DNA of 64,000 nt from Asterochloris sp. CNOR1 (taxonomy: Eukaryota > Chlorophyta > Trebouxiophyceae > Trebouxiales > Trebouxiaceae): contig OZ017755.1 of NCBI GenBank assembly GCA_963969365.1, positions 2,046,001 to 2,110,000 of the forward strand, in the 5' to 3' direction. The notes beneath the pieces were generated by a model. It was given only the letters and a program-made list of their open reading frames with translations. It was not told the origin of the DNA and did not search any database. Both the position numbers and the translations under genes were made by a program. Each line of letters starts with the position of its first letter. The first letter of the stretch is position 1. Positions 47,901 through 57,941 of the stretch are shown here, in pieces.

Positions 47901-50900
47901 CCTTCTCAAGCAGCACCCGCGCTGCAGGCTGGGGCTGCAACATTGCTCAACATGGTAGGGCCTGAGTGGTGTGATCTTGAGACAGCACTGCCTCAGCACC
48001 TTTGCTACCTGCAGGAGACACATCCTGGAAGCCATGAGGCACGTCAGCGCTGGCAGCCTGCCCACCAGCCTGCCCCATCTGCCCGGCGCCGCTTGCAGGG
48101 GACAGTGCACCATGGACCAGCTCTCTCAGGCATCTGCAGTAGCTGCCCCCGTGCTTTGCCTGCAGGGACCGTAACATCGATCTGACGGCGCAGATCAGCG
48201 CCCACAGCATCACCTGGGTCAGCGAGCAGCTGATGAAGGGGCGCACCTCGGGCAACTACGGGAACTATGGGGAGCGCCTGTATGTGGAGGGCCTCATGGA
48301 GCTAGAGAAGCGCAGGGCAGCGGTGAGGGCCTGGCATCGATTGCGGCATGTGTTGTGGGCCTGCGGCTGTCAATGTTGCAGAGACAGTGAGCGCCCATGC
48401 AGCCAGTACTGCTGGGCAGTTGGGAGGCTGAAAAGGAAGTGCGGGGCAGGCTTGAGAGATTGGCTTCCTGTGTGGGCTGTGGCATGCTATGTGGGCATGC
48501 ACCTGATGTACAGGGCAGCCTGTGCAGGTCGAGAAGCTTGTTGTCCGGAGCAAGTGCAGGGCAGCGGGAGGTTTGACTTGAGGGAGTCGAATGCCGATGG
48601 GCATGCATGTGTGGCTAAGGGGAAGGGAAAATTCTCGGAGGGCGCTTTGGAGCTTGAGAGGCGCTGGGCAGCGGTGGGAGCTGATGTACACTTGCTTACC
48701 ACAGCGAGTGTCTCTCATGGAAGGGAGGCATGACTAGACGCGGCTCAAGGCAAGAGATATGCGTGAATATGTTGCATAGTGCCAGCTGGAGACTGCTTCA
48801 GCTTTGTGTGTCTGCGGTGGCATGCAGTGCAGACAAGCATTTGTAGGAACTGCAGGTAAGGTCTGTCTGTGGGGGGAATGGTGTGGCTGCAGTCAATTAC
48901 TAGCTCTACTTGACAAGGGCAGGTTGTGCCCCCCTGACCTGCCTACAGTCTGAACTGCGCAAGGCTCAGACAGCAGACTAGCACTCAGCACTGAGCGCCA
49001 CCCACTCTGTCTGCTACAGGCCCCCCCCCCCCCCCCCCCCCCCCCCATGCCTGCATCACAGCTGCACAAGGCAAAGGCATTGTCGCATTGCCCTCTGAAC
49101 CCCTTTGTCAGTCTGTCTAGGTCCCACCATCACCCCTTCACCCTCTGCAGTCTGAGCTGCACAAGGCTGAGCAGATAGCCAGCGAGCTGATGGGCGCCAC
49201 CTGGCGCCCTGAGATTAGTGGGATGGCTAAGTCCCTGAAGAGGCCAGACGCAGACCTGCCGCCTTACATGCGCCTCAGCGCCCAGAGGACGAGCAAGACC
49301 CAGGTGAGCTGCGGGTGGAGGGCTCCAGGTCATGTCAACCATCAAACCAAGCCAAGCTGCAGGCTGGGCCAGTCAAGCAGTCCATGAGGGGGCCTGATGC
49401 AGACCTGCCACCCTACATAGACCTCATAACAGTCTGGACCAGCAAGACCCATATGATTCACAGTTTATTTGGCAGAGTTGAGCTTTCCAGGCAGCAATAC
49501 CATCTGCACAGCTTCAGCAAGGAGGCTGCTGATATACTAAGCATCTTCTATGGTTCACACAGTCAATGTGTCCCTGCAGGAGCGGCTGGAGGCCATCAAG
49601 CGGGAGCAGGAGGAGGAGGCTGAGCGTGAGTGCACCTTCCAGCCGGCCATCAATGGGCGCAGCGCGCGCCTGATGGCTGAGCGCAGCGAGGTCCTCAAGG
49701 TGCAAATACCCCTTATGGTATGCTTGATGAGCAGTGGCTGTGCATTGCTGCTCCCTACCAACGCTCACCTGATGCTGGGCTCTGTGAGCCCTGATGACAT
49801 CCTTTACCCTGCACCTGCTGTTGTATGAGCACCACATCATGGCCATGAGCAGTTCATCCAGGATGCAGCACACCTGCCACTGCATGCTTCCTGTCTCTGA
49901 GACGAGCTCTCTGAACTGGTAGCAGGAACTCTACCCAAGTCAACCGGTGAAGCACCACATCATGGGCTCAGAGCCCCTGCACCATGACGCAGCATGCACG
50001 CCTGTCCAACCTTTCCTCTCCTGATGGCAGAGTCTGCACTGGACCTGTCCTGTCTCCGCTGCAGGAGCACCACATCACGGCCCACGAGCAGCTGTTCCAG
50101 GATGCGACACGGCGGCGCATGAGAGCAGAGGAGTATGCGCAGTGGTTTCCTGAGGACGTGACCTTCCACCCTCGTTTGACAGAGAGCAGCAAAACCTGGG
50201 ACAGCGAGAAGCTGCGGGCCGAGCTGCAGGTGGCAGTGGCAGACAGGTGGGTGACTGGGTTTCAGAAGGCGGGGACTACATCGTTCAAATGCAGACTGCA
50301 ACAGGGAAGACCTGCAGGTGAGCTGCTGGCATCATGCGACAGGTGAGGCAGGAGTGTGGTTGGTCGCATGTTTGAGGGGCCACAGACTGAGCATGTCATG
50401 CTTCATTGAGACCAGCAACAGCTGGGGTGAATAGGCTGTGGGTGGAGCTGCAGGTGGCAGTGGCAAACAAGTGAGTGCAGCAGTTTCCTTGTACAAGATA
50501 ATGCCAGGGAAGAGGAGGTGCATGCAGAGTGAGCTAGTATGAAGCACTGAGATGGCCACCCGTAGCCTCAGCCCACCAGCTCACCCGTTGCAGGCTGGCT
50601 GCTCAGCTGTGGCCTGTATGCCCTCTCAGCTGTCCTGCCCCACTGCTGCAGGCTGTTTGAGAGTGCTTGTAGGGTGCAGGAGCAATGGGAGGCTCGTCAT
50701 GTTAACACAGGAAGGCCCTGCGTGTGTCCTGACAAGTCCCTTCAGCGTCCCACTCAGGTTCCATGCTGCAGCAGGCCACACCATGCCAGTCTGGATCCTG
50801 CCAGATCTCACTGCTGTGAGCTTGCCGCCTCATCGAATGCCTCTGCAGTGATGCTCAGGCACAAGTCAGCAAACAGTCTGTGTGTTGGCTCTGCAGGCTG

Positions 50901-53900
50901 TATGAGAATGCTCGGAAGGTGCAGGAGCACCTGGAGGCTGAGCGCAGAAACGCAGAGGAGCACCCAGTGGACCCAGCCACTGGGCAGCCCTTCTTCCAGC
51001 CCCAGGTCGGGCGGGGGCCGAAGCACCAGCGCAACCAGCAAAACATGCCCATCGGGGACTACCTGCACAACTTCAGGTGAGCTTGTTATCTCTTGGTGGT
51101 TTCAAGGGCCCCAAGCACCACCGCAGCCAGCAGAGCTTGCCTATCGGGATCCAGCTGCACAATTGCAATTGAGTCCATCATGCACTCTTGGTCGGAATGA
51201 GTTTTGATCTCATGAGGACTGCCTGCATCATTCTGGACGACATGACCAAGGTCTAATGCAGTTGCTCTGACAGACACGTCTGGGGCAGCATTGCCACGGA
51301 CACCACAATTTTGTTCACTGGCGACTTGTGCGAGCCGAGAGCAGCCATAACCCCATTGGCCTTTTGTGGTGCAGGGCTGAATACAATGACAAGAATGAGC
51401 AGATGAAGACCCTGAACGCCCAGCAGTTTCAGCAGGCAGCAACCACAGCTTTCACCCTGCATCGCTCCCAGGTGGGGCCATTGCCGCTTGCCTGCATCTT
51501 GTCTGCTGTGCCGCATCTGAGGCAGCTGGCATGAACCTTTAGATTGTGGTTCCCCACCTCACAGATGCTACATCACATGCATCACAACATCTGTGCACTG
51601 ACAGCTCGTTTAAGTCAGGACTCTACTGTGACAGGGCAGCAGAGCTCGCTGTGCCCGCCCAAGCAAAGTGCTCATGCCTTGGACCTCAGGCAGAGCCTGT
51701 GGTCCTTGCTTTGAGGACTGTCACTGCGGTGTAAAAGGCACGGCTTGCTGCCATGCAGAACCTCATGGCCAGGTTGAAATCCAAGCGCTTCAGGCAGATC
51801 TTCGAGTATCTGGACCAGGATCAGGATGGGCTGCTGGACCTGGCAGAGCTGCTGTCAGGTGGGCTGGCCGCTCGCCTGAAGGCTGGTCCGCATGACCGCC
51901 TGCCATGTGTCAACACACCAGCTGCTGCGGCAGTGGCTATTCTTGGTGGACGCAACAAAGCTTCGGGGCCCCAGCGCATTGGCGGCCTGCTCCAATGGGC
52001 AGACTGCCCTGTTCATATGCGATGAATGGGTGCTGACTGCACCATGCGCTTTTCATGAGCACGGCCACACTGTTTGGCAGTCAAGACCAGGTGACCTGGC
52101 ATGGTGCTGTGCAGAGGTGTGCAGGGCCTGGGCAGCTGCTCCACACTCTTCGGCGTGTCGAGATCAGCTCCCCATCAGATGGCGGCTGCTGCTGGCATAT
52201 ACAGCAGTCAGCAGCCACCCAGGTCGCACCATGTTGCAAAGGATGGGCAGGCATACACTGAGCTGAGCAGGAGATGGGCAGCTGCTGGTGTTGAAAGCGC
52301 CCAGGTTGACACCATCCTCGTCTTCCCAGAACTTGATGAGCCAGTGACACCACTGCTCATGCTGTGCAGAGGATGGGCAGCTGCTGATGGAGACCCTGGA
52401 CCCAGAGGTGCGCTCCGATGTGGAGCTAGCTGCTCAGATCTGGGCGAGGCGCCGCAGAGGGCAGGACCAGAGGTGGGTGGCCTCATGCTTGAGCTCAATG
52501 TTGTCTGCAACCTGTGGCATTCATCAGGAGGTGGCAGCACACTTGGCCGAGGCGCCTCAGGCGGCAGGTTGGCCATGTTTGCAGGCCTGCGCCTAGAGGG
52601 GTGATCCAGGCCCGACCTGACCCCAAGGTTGCTGCCTTGTTTCTGCAGGGCAGTGGCCACAGTGGCCCAGCTGCAGGGCGAGGAGGAGCACTCAGCTGAG
52701 GGCACTGCAGCATCGGAGGTGGCAGAGGCCTCTGTGGCTGCTGGACCAGCACCAACAGTGGAGAGCAGCCAGCTGCTGACTGCAGTTGCATCGGCGCCCA
52801 CGGTGAGCGTGTCAGCTGGCTGCATGCAGGGGATGCCTGCATGAGCCAACAGTGCACTGAACCTTCTGGAGTGCGCTGCCATGGTACCACAGAGCTGCAT
52901 CAGAGGCCACAGCTAAGCCTGTCAGTGGTCCTGGACCACATAAGGCCAGCTTGGGCCAATAGTGGGTAGCTGAACCTGCTGCAGTTCGCCCCACAGGTGC
53001 AATGGCTCCCGCTCACATTGGGTTGACACCTGGCTTCCCAAGATTGTCTCTAGTCCTAGTTGGCTTTCAGATGGCCCTTGAGCGCTGCATGGGGCGAGCC
53101 CTCCCCAGCTCAGAATGCTGTGCAATGCATCATGCTGATAGTGTGCTCACTTCACCCTCAGTGTACCTGCCTCAGGGTGTGCTGGTCAGTACCTGCAGGT
53201 GTCAATTGACCACTTCAAGGTGCTGAAGGAGGAGCTCATTCTCTCTTTGAGGTGCACACTGAATCAACGCTCGCCTGCTGGTCAACACCTGCAGGTGACC
53301 ATCGACCAGTTCAAGGTGCTGATGGAGGAGGCCCTTGCCCGCACGCGCGGCATCCCCCGCAGCTACCTGCTGCCTTCCCCTGCACAGAGGCTGGAGGATG
53401 CGCAGCTGACCTTTAAGCCCCGCATCACGCAACGCTCTAAGGTGTGGTCCCCAAGGCAGTCTGCCCTTAGCCTGATTTAAATTTGCCGCTTGCTTTCAGT
53501 CAAGCACTTTTGAATAGCATGGCACACCTACTTTCAAGCCCTGTGTCACACAGCACTTTGACGTGGGGCAGACGCCATTGGGCGTGTGGGGTGATAGCCG
53601 CCCAACGGCTTTGCTTGGTGGGACAGCTTAGGAACCCAACGCATGCTTGCGGCACCAACATGGCTGCCTGTGCAAGTATCGTGGATTGCAACAGCAACGC
53701 TGCAATCACACATTGTGCAACCTTGCCGACAGGGTCCCTACGCAGACAGTCTGGAGTGGCCAGACGTCGCGACCATGTCTGCAGAGCGTTGTCCTTATAG
53801 AACCCGGAACGGTCGCTTTGTGTGCAGATGATTGCCCTTCGCAACCGCCCTGAGAAGGCCAGCGTATACGATCTGCTGCACCAGGAGGCCAGCCAGATCA

Positions 53901-55686
53901 ACCAGAAGCTGGAGGCCAAGCGGGCAGCCAAGGCAGCTGCACAGATGGAGGTCAGTGCTGGCACTGTGTTGTGTTGGCTTCTGTTGTGTGCAAAGGTGGA
54001 AAAGGAGAGGTTAAAAGGGATTGTGATGGCCCAGGCAGTGCGAAGATGCAGGCAATGCTGCGCGTGCGTGCGTCTTAGTACCCCAGCTTGGCGGGATGGT
54101 GCTCATATGCTGGTGCTTTTGGCTAGACCACGCAGCACAAGCTTGCACGCAGGTGGATATCAACACTGTGGCTGTGTCGGTGCTTGTTGCCTGGTCAGCA
54201 GAGTGGTACATGGGCAGCCCTGGGTGCCAGGGCCACACTCAAGTGAGCACAAGCTGCTTACAAGCTTTAATTGACACATCTGACTGAGCCTGGAGTCGGA
54301 GGGTGAGCTGCCCACAGCTCCTAGTGCAGCCAATCATGGACCTTAGCATGCAGCTGCAACCTCACCATGCAGACTTGCAGTCCCAGCCAACACAGCCGTG
54401 CAGCCCTGGCCCTCCGCACCACTGCATGTTTTAGATTGGTTGCCATTGATGGCGCAGCAGACAGGTCATGAGTAGGGCATGCCATGCAGTCGCGAGGCTT
54501 GGCTGCCCCAGGGTCGAGCTGCAACAGGCGTCCATGCAGCCTGCATAGGGCATCGAGGCCGACCTGTGTGACGCTATATGTTCTAAAATGTGCACATGGG
54601 ATGAGGTCGTGGCTGCAGGAGTGCACTTTTCAGCCCATGTTCACAAGCCAGCGGCTGGTGGAGCATGGGCGAGCTCTGAGGGATGCCCAGATGGGCTCCA
54701 TGCCCTATGCCTACCCCGACTCACCAGAGTCCCGCAAGTATGAGGTGCGGAGCCATGGTGATGCTTGGCCAAGCCGTTCTAGGGGGCACAGTGCATTGCA
54801 ACATGAGGCGCATCCAGCTCAGCAGTCCGTGCAGTTTGTGCAACCTCCTTGCCAAGCCTGGAGAGCTGCTCAGGTATTGTGGTGCCAGGCGCAGCAAGCA
54901 GGGACACACCACAATAGGGCAGACCTGAACGCCATCTGCTGTTGATGTTGCTCTGTCCAGTCTGACGCACGACTTTCACGACCTCATGCTCCCGCAGGAG
55001 CTTGAGCGGGAGGTGCGCCAAGCCCTTGCTGCCACTGCACTGACCAACACAGCAAGGAAGTATGGCCCGTCCCAGCAAACTTATCTGCCCAGCCAGGTGA
55101 GCTTACGCTACAGTCTGCAACTCAGCAAGCTGAAGACGTCTGTCCTGACACTTGGTCCCCCTGAGCATCGCATTCAGCTGCTGCTTGCCGCCCAGGACCC
55201 AGCAACCCTGAAAGTTGCTGCTGTGTCACTCTGGCTCACTGCACAGTGTTCTCAGCTGCTATCTGCACTCACACACCACAAGGTGCCAGGCGCTGTCCTG
55301 ACATTAAAGCCCCTTTGCTCATCCTGCAGGGTGTGGATGACCTTGACAGAGCACAGGTGAGGCCCAGCCCGCCATCAGATTGGACTGTGCATTCCTGCCA
55401 GCACGCAGGCGGCTTGATGCGCCGCTGACTGGGTCCTTGCCAGCTTACGCCTGCCTGCCTGCCCGTCTTCTGCTTGGCTTCCCACGTCACAGCCCTGGCA
55501 CCCCTGCTCAGCAGCAGGGCTCTCCTCAGTTAGGCCGTTGGCTTGTAATCTGGCATCTCAAGCCTAGCTGCATGGTTGCAGGGCACTCCCCAGATAGGTC
55601 GGTGGACAGGAGATGATGACGACATTGTGGCTGAGATTGCCATTGGTGCACAGCCAAGCCCTCAAAGCCGCCCTGTTGCGGCTTGA
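44961..55686 (+). CDS. 832-aa C-T-F-x-P repeat and EF-hand protein, possibly flagella-associated
   Basis: Twenty-one exons give one uninterrupted phase-consistent frame: 44961-45084, 45425-45479, 45890-46061, 46367-46480, 47181-47220, 47543-47663, 48166-48322, 49151-49303, 49580-49699, 50065-50246, 50897-51076, 51375-51471, 51759-51858, 52370-52472, 52649-52802, 53295-53441, 53828-53950, 54619-54744, 54998-55096, 55330-55356, 55582-55686. After a disordered start comes a ubiquitin/PB1-like domain (ITTVDIGEGKADKIVLREGD, then AAFCAKNGLASAIVGPLTRH). Repeated motifs follow: TWRPEISGMAKSL, ECTFQPAINGRSARLM, VTFHPRLTESSKTW, LTFKPRITQRSK, ECTFQPMFTSQRLVEHGRAL. Charged helices separate them. An EF-hand-like loop, DQDQDGLLDLAE, lies near residue 490. 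Such architecture is typical of protist flagella-associated proteins; that function is inferred, the gene model is strong. Confidence 0.85.
46481..46720 (+). repeat. about four decayed copies of the exon 46367-46480 3' edge
   Basis: The exon ends GCGCAGCAGGAGGCTGCTGC + AGAG|GTGAGC. Copies occur near 46503, 46558, 46644 and 46686; those at 46558 and 46644 still carry a GTGAGCCTG donor, and those at 46503 and 46686 have lost it. Confidence 0.8.
48630..48690 (+). repeat. decayed copy of the exon 48166-48322 3' edge
   Basis: The exon end GGAGCTAGAGAAGCGCAGGG + CAGCG|GTGAG is matched by GGAGCTTGAGAGGCGCTGGG + CAGCGGTGGGAG about 340 bases later in the intron. Confidence 0.7.
48941..49010 (+). repeat. 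decayed copy of the exon 49151-49303 5' edge
   Basis: The true exon start CTGCAG|TCTGAGCTGCACAAGG is preceded about 200 bases earlier by CTACAG|TCTGAACTGCGCAAGG, and GGGCGCCACCTGG later in the exon is matched by GAGCGCCACCCAC. The copy contains an in-frame stop. Confidence 0.75.
49021..49046 (+). repeat. poly-C tract, 26 bases
   Basis: An uninterrupted run of C lies in the intron between an exon echo and the true exon at 49151. It is the longest homopolymer in the window. Confidence 0.97.
49360..49455 (+). repeat. decayed copy of the exon 49151-49303 3' edge
   Basis: The exon end reads KRPDADLPPYMRLSAQRTSK in translation; the following intron holds a copy translating RGPDADLPPYIDLITVWTSK. 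This exon is therefore flanked by echoes on both sides. Confidence 0.8.
49820..50000 (+). repeat. two decayed copies of the exon 50065-50246 5' edge
   Basis: The exon starts GAGCACCACATCACGGCCCA. Copies at about 49826 (GAGCACCACATCATGGCCAT) and 49950 (GAAGCACCACATCATGGGCT) precede it, spaced roughly 115-125 bases. Confidence 0.85.
50409..50480 (+). repeat. decayed copy of the exon 50065-50246 3' edge
   Basis: The intron segment GAGCTGCAGGTGGCAGTGGC followed by AAACAAGTGAGTG copies the exon end GAGCTGCAGGTGGCAGTGGC + AGACAG|GTGGGTG about 230 bases earlier. Confidence 0.85.
50640..50700 (+). repeat. decayed copy of the exon 50897-51076 5' edge
   Basis: CTGCAGGCTGTTTGAGAGTG at 50645 matches the true acceptor and exon start CTGCAGGCTGTATGAGAATG about 245 bases later; GGTGCAGGAGCA follows in both. 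Confidence 0.8.
51100..51175 (+). repeat. decayed copy of the exon 50897-51076 3' edge
   Basis: The exon end contains GGGCCGAAGCACCAGCGCAA and CCCATCGGGGACTACCTGCA. The intron copy reads GGGCCCCAAGCACCACCGCA and CCTATCGGGATCCAGCTGCA. Confidence 0.8.
52110..52320 (+). repeat. two or three decayed copies of the exon 52370-52472 5' edge
   Basis: The exon starts GCAG|AGGATGGGCAGCTGCTGA. Copies lie near 52270 (GGAGATGGGCAGCTGCTGG) and 52241 (AAAGGATGGGCAGGC), with a weaker one near 52127 (GCCTGGGCAGCTGCTCC). Confidence 0.65.
53170..53250 (+). repeat. copy of the exon 53295-53441 5' edge, 96 bases upstream
   Basis: CTGGTCAGTACCTGCAG|GTG plus CAATTGACCACTTCAAGGTG repeats the true CTGGTCAACACCTGCAG|GTG plus CCATCGACCAGTTCAAGGTG. 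The pseudo-acceptor at 53198 looks fully functional. A short echo of the exon's other end (ACTTTCAAGCCCTGTGTCAC) lies at 53529. Confidence 0.85.
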
Positions 55687-55881
55687 TTCTGGAGTCTCAA
55701 TGTTGTGAGGCATCCAGCTCAGCCTCAGGGCAGACCCATTGCCGCTTGACTCCAGACTGTCCATCACATTCTTGCTTGAAATCAACTGAAGTCTGCCCAC
55801 AACTACTTCCTGGCCCTGATGTTGACGATCTTTACAAGTGTGCAGCCAGACAGAATAGATAACGGGGTTGATGCCAAGATA

Positions 55882-57426
55882 TCATAGTTGCTGCCTGTGC
55901 AGGAATCTCCAGACTGTGTGGTCCAGGGATAGCTGCACCACGGGTGCGACCAAGGAAAACCAGCTTATCATGTACTGAAGGGGAGCTAGTCCATGCCAGT
56001 CTACACAGTGATTATAGTCATCACGCTCAATGTCATTGTGTGTATCGGATGGGTGTGTGGCCGAGTGGCCAGAGGCTGGCTGCTCACGCATGTGCTGCAG
56101 CAGGGCAGCTGTCTGGCAGGGGTGCAGCATCCACCAGGGCTGCTGCAGCACTGGGTGCTCCTGCTGTGCCAGGAAGGTCCACTGGCCCCTGCTGCTGGAT
56201 GCCAAAGCATGATGCTGGGGAGGAAGAGTGGTCAGAAGCTCCTCAAACGTCAGCAGGGTGCCATCTGCAGCCAGAAAGGGTTGGGTTGCCACTACAGCTG
56301 GCAACCACTGGCGTGAATGCCACCCCGTAGGGCAGCAATGTGCAACAGGTCCACACAAGGCTGCCAAAGCACGGACCAACAATCGATACAGCAGGCAAAG
56401 CAAGTCGGCAGCAGTGAGACCCTTTGCTTTGAAAGAGGCATTCGAATGTCAGCAGGGCTCCATCCATGCACCCACACCCATCCCGCAAGCATTGGGGATG
56501 CAGACTCTACCTGGATGGGAGGCTCTCAGGAAAAGAGTAGGGACGCTGAAAGAGGGCAGCCACATGATATGGAATGTCCAGAGGTGCAGAGGGGGCGAGG
56601 CAGGCGCAGCCACATGCTCGTCGTCTTCTGCAGCAATGCCTGCAGCGGAGTCTGCTGTTTGCGAGGCTGCCTGCTGCAATGTGATTGGGGCGCAGTCAGC
56701 ATCTGAGCCTGCTGGAAAGGAGGCTGTCTGCGGCAGCGCGTCTTGGCCGCTGTCAGTAGCCAACTTTGCTGAGAGGGGCACTGACGGCTGTGGTGCCCCC
56801 AAGGCAGTGGCTGCAGCTGCTTGCATCCTGGGGACATTGGACATTTCAAGGAAGCCAGCATCCTGCAGCGAGAAAGCCGCCGACTTTGAGCTGCTGTGGG
56901 AAATCATGCAGTGTGATAGAGCCAGCCCAGAGGCATGGCTCATGCCAGTGCAGGAGGTCAGCCAGGGCAGGAGGACGCCTGTGTGGGAGCCCTGCAGTTG
57001 CAGGAGCATGCCATTGCAGCAGAGGCAGAGCTGATGATGAATCTCTTTTGCAAAGGGATCGCCTTGCAATGCAGGAGGCAAGCCTGGCGCTTGCTGCTCA
57101 TCTGCAGTGCGCAGCTATGCTGAGCAGTGGGGACAGCATCCAACGCGGACAAACTTGTTGCAACTCTATGCAGCACAAGTATCTAGTGCAGCGCAGATGC
57201 TGCTTGGAGTGCAGATCTGGACAAGTCCACATGCTGTGCATCACCCTGCCCCGTACTGCAGATTGTGGTGCACCCAGCAGCTAGAGAGTTGTACCTCATT
57301 GCCATTAAATATGCTGTATGCAGGCTGCCAGGTCCAGGGGCGATCCACACTGCCACCATCCTGCCAGAGGCGGGCGAAGGCCTTGGCGCCTGCTGCGAAC
57401 TCTGCCTGAGAAATGTTGCCAGACAT
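55882..57426 (-). CDS. ATG10: autophagy E2-like conjugating enzyme ATG10
   Basis: ATG10 is the E2-like enzyme that transfers ATG12 to ATG5 in autophagosome formation. Four exons, all phases consistent: 57426-57295, 56862-56511, 56264-56088, 56000-55882; about 259 aa. N-terminal helix QAEFAAGAKAFARLWQDGG, then the family's GNEDAGFLEMSNV. An Ala/Ser-rich disordered insert of about 70 residues follows. The core strands are LWTFHIMWLPSFSVPTLFLR, then DGTLLTFEELL. The catalytic segment is QQEHPVLQQPWWMLHPCQTA, with the cysteine of the HPC motif as the active site. The C-terminus is LQYMISWFSLVAPVVQLSLD. The gene converges with the 832-aa protein's gene, the stops being about 195 bases apart, and diverges from the GT61 gene. 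Confidence 0.93.
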
Positions 57427-57941
57427 GGCCAGCACCTGCAGCAGTGCAATTGTTTGCACATTGGTAACAGCCTGGCAGGGCGTGGCAGGATTAAGTGCTG
57501 TCACACCACAACTGAAGGGAGGCAATGCATGCTTGCCTTTAAATCCAGCCAATGCCTGCAAAGAGCCTGGTCATCCTTTTGGATTGGCTGGCAGCTCTAC
57601 CCACGATGACTGCCAGCAATGCATCCAGGATCACCCATGCGAGCCAGGGCTGAAACTCCTACAATCATGACGTGGCAGCCAATCATTGACTGGAAGTGGT
57701 GATGGGACTTTCCAGAAGTGTTCGAGCTCTCAGAGGCAAGCCAGGGCTCGGCCCTGCCCACCTCAGAAAGCAGCATGAATAATCTCCTGCAATACTCCTG
57801 CAATCTCCACCAGGCTCGCCACAGCATTATCTGCCATCTTGGAGTGTGATGCTTGACCATGTCTAGTAGCTTGACTGCCCTTGACTGACCTTAGGTTTAA
57901 AGTTCTGATCTGGCTGCCAGAGACATGCACCCCGGGTGCCC
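57427..57941. promoter_or_regulatory. divergent intergenic region between ATG10 and GT61
   Basis: About 515 bases lie between the two ATGs on opposite strands, so both promoters must be here. No specific element was recognised. A minus-strand frame runs through part of it and could extend the ATG10 5' UTR. Confidence 0.45.
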
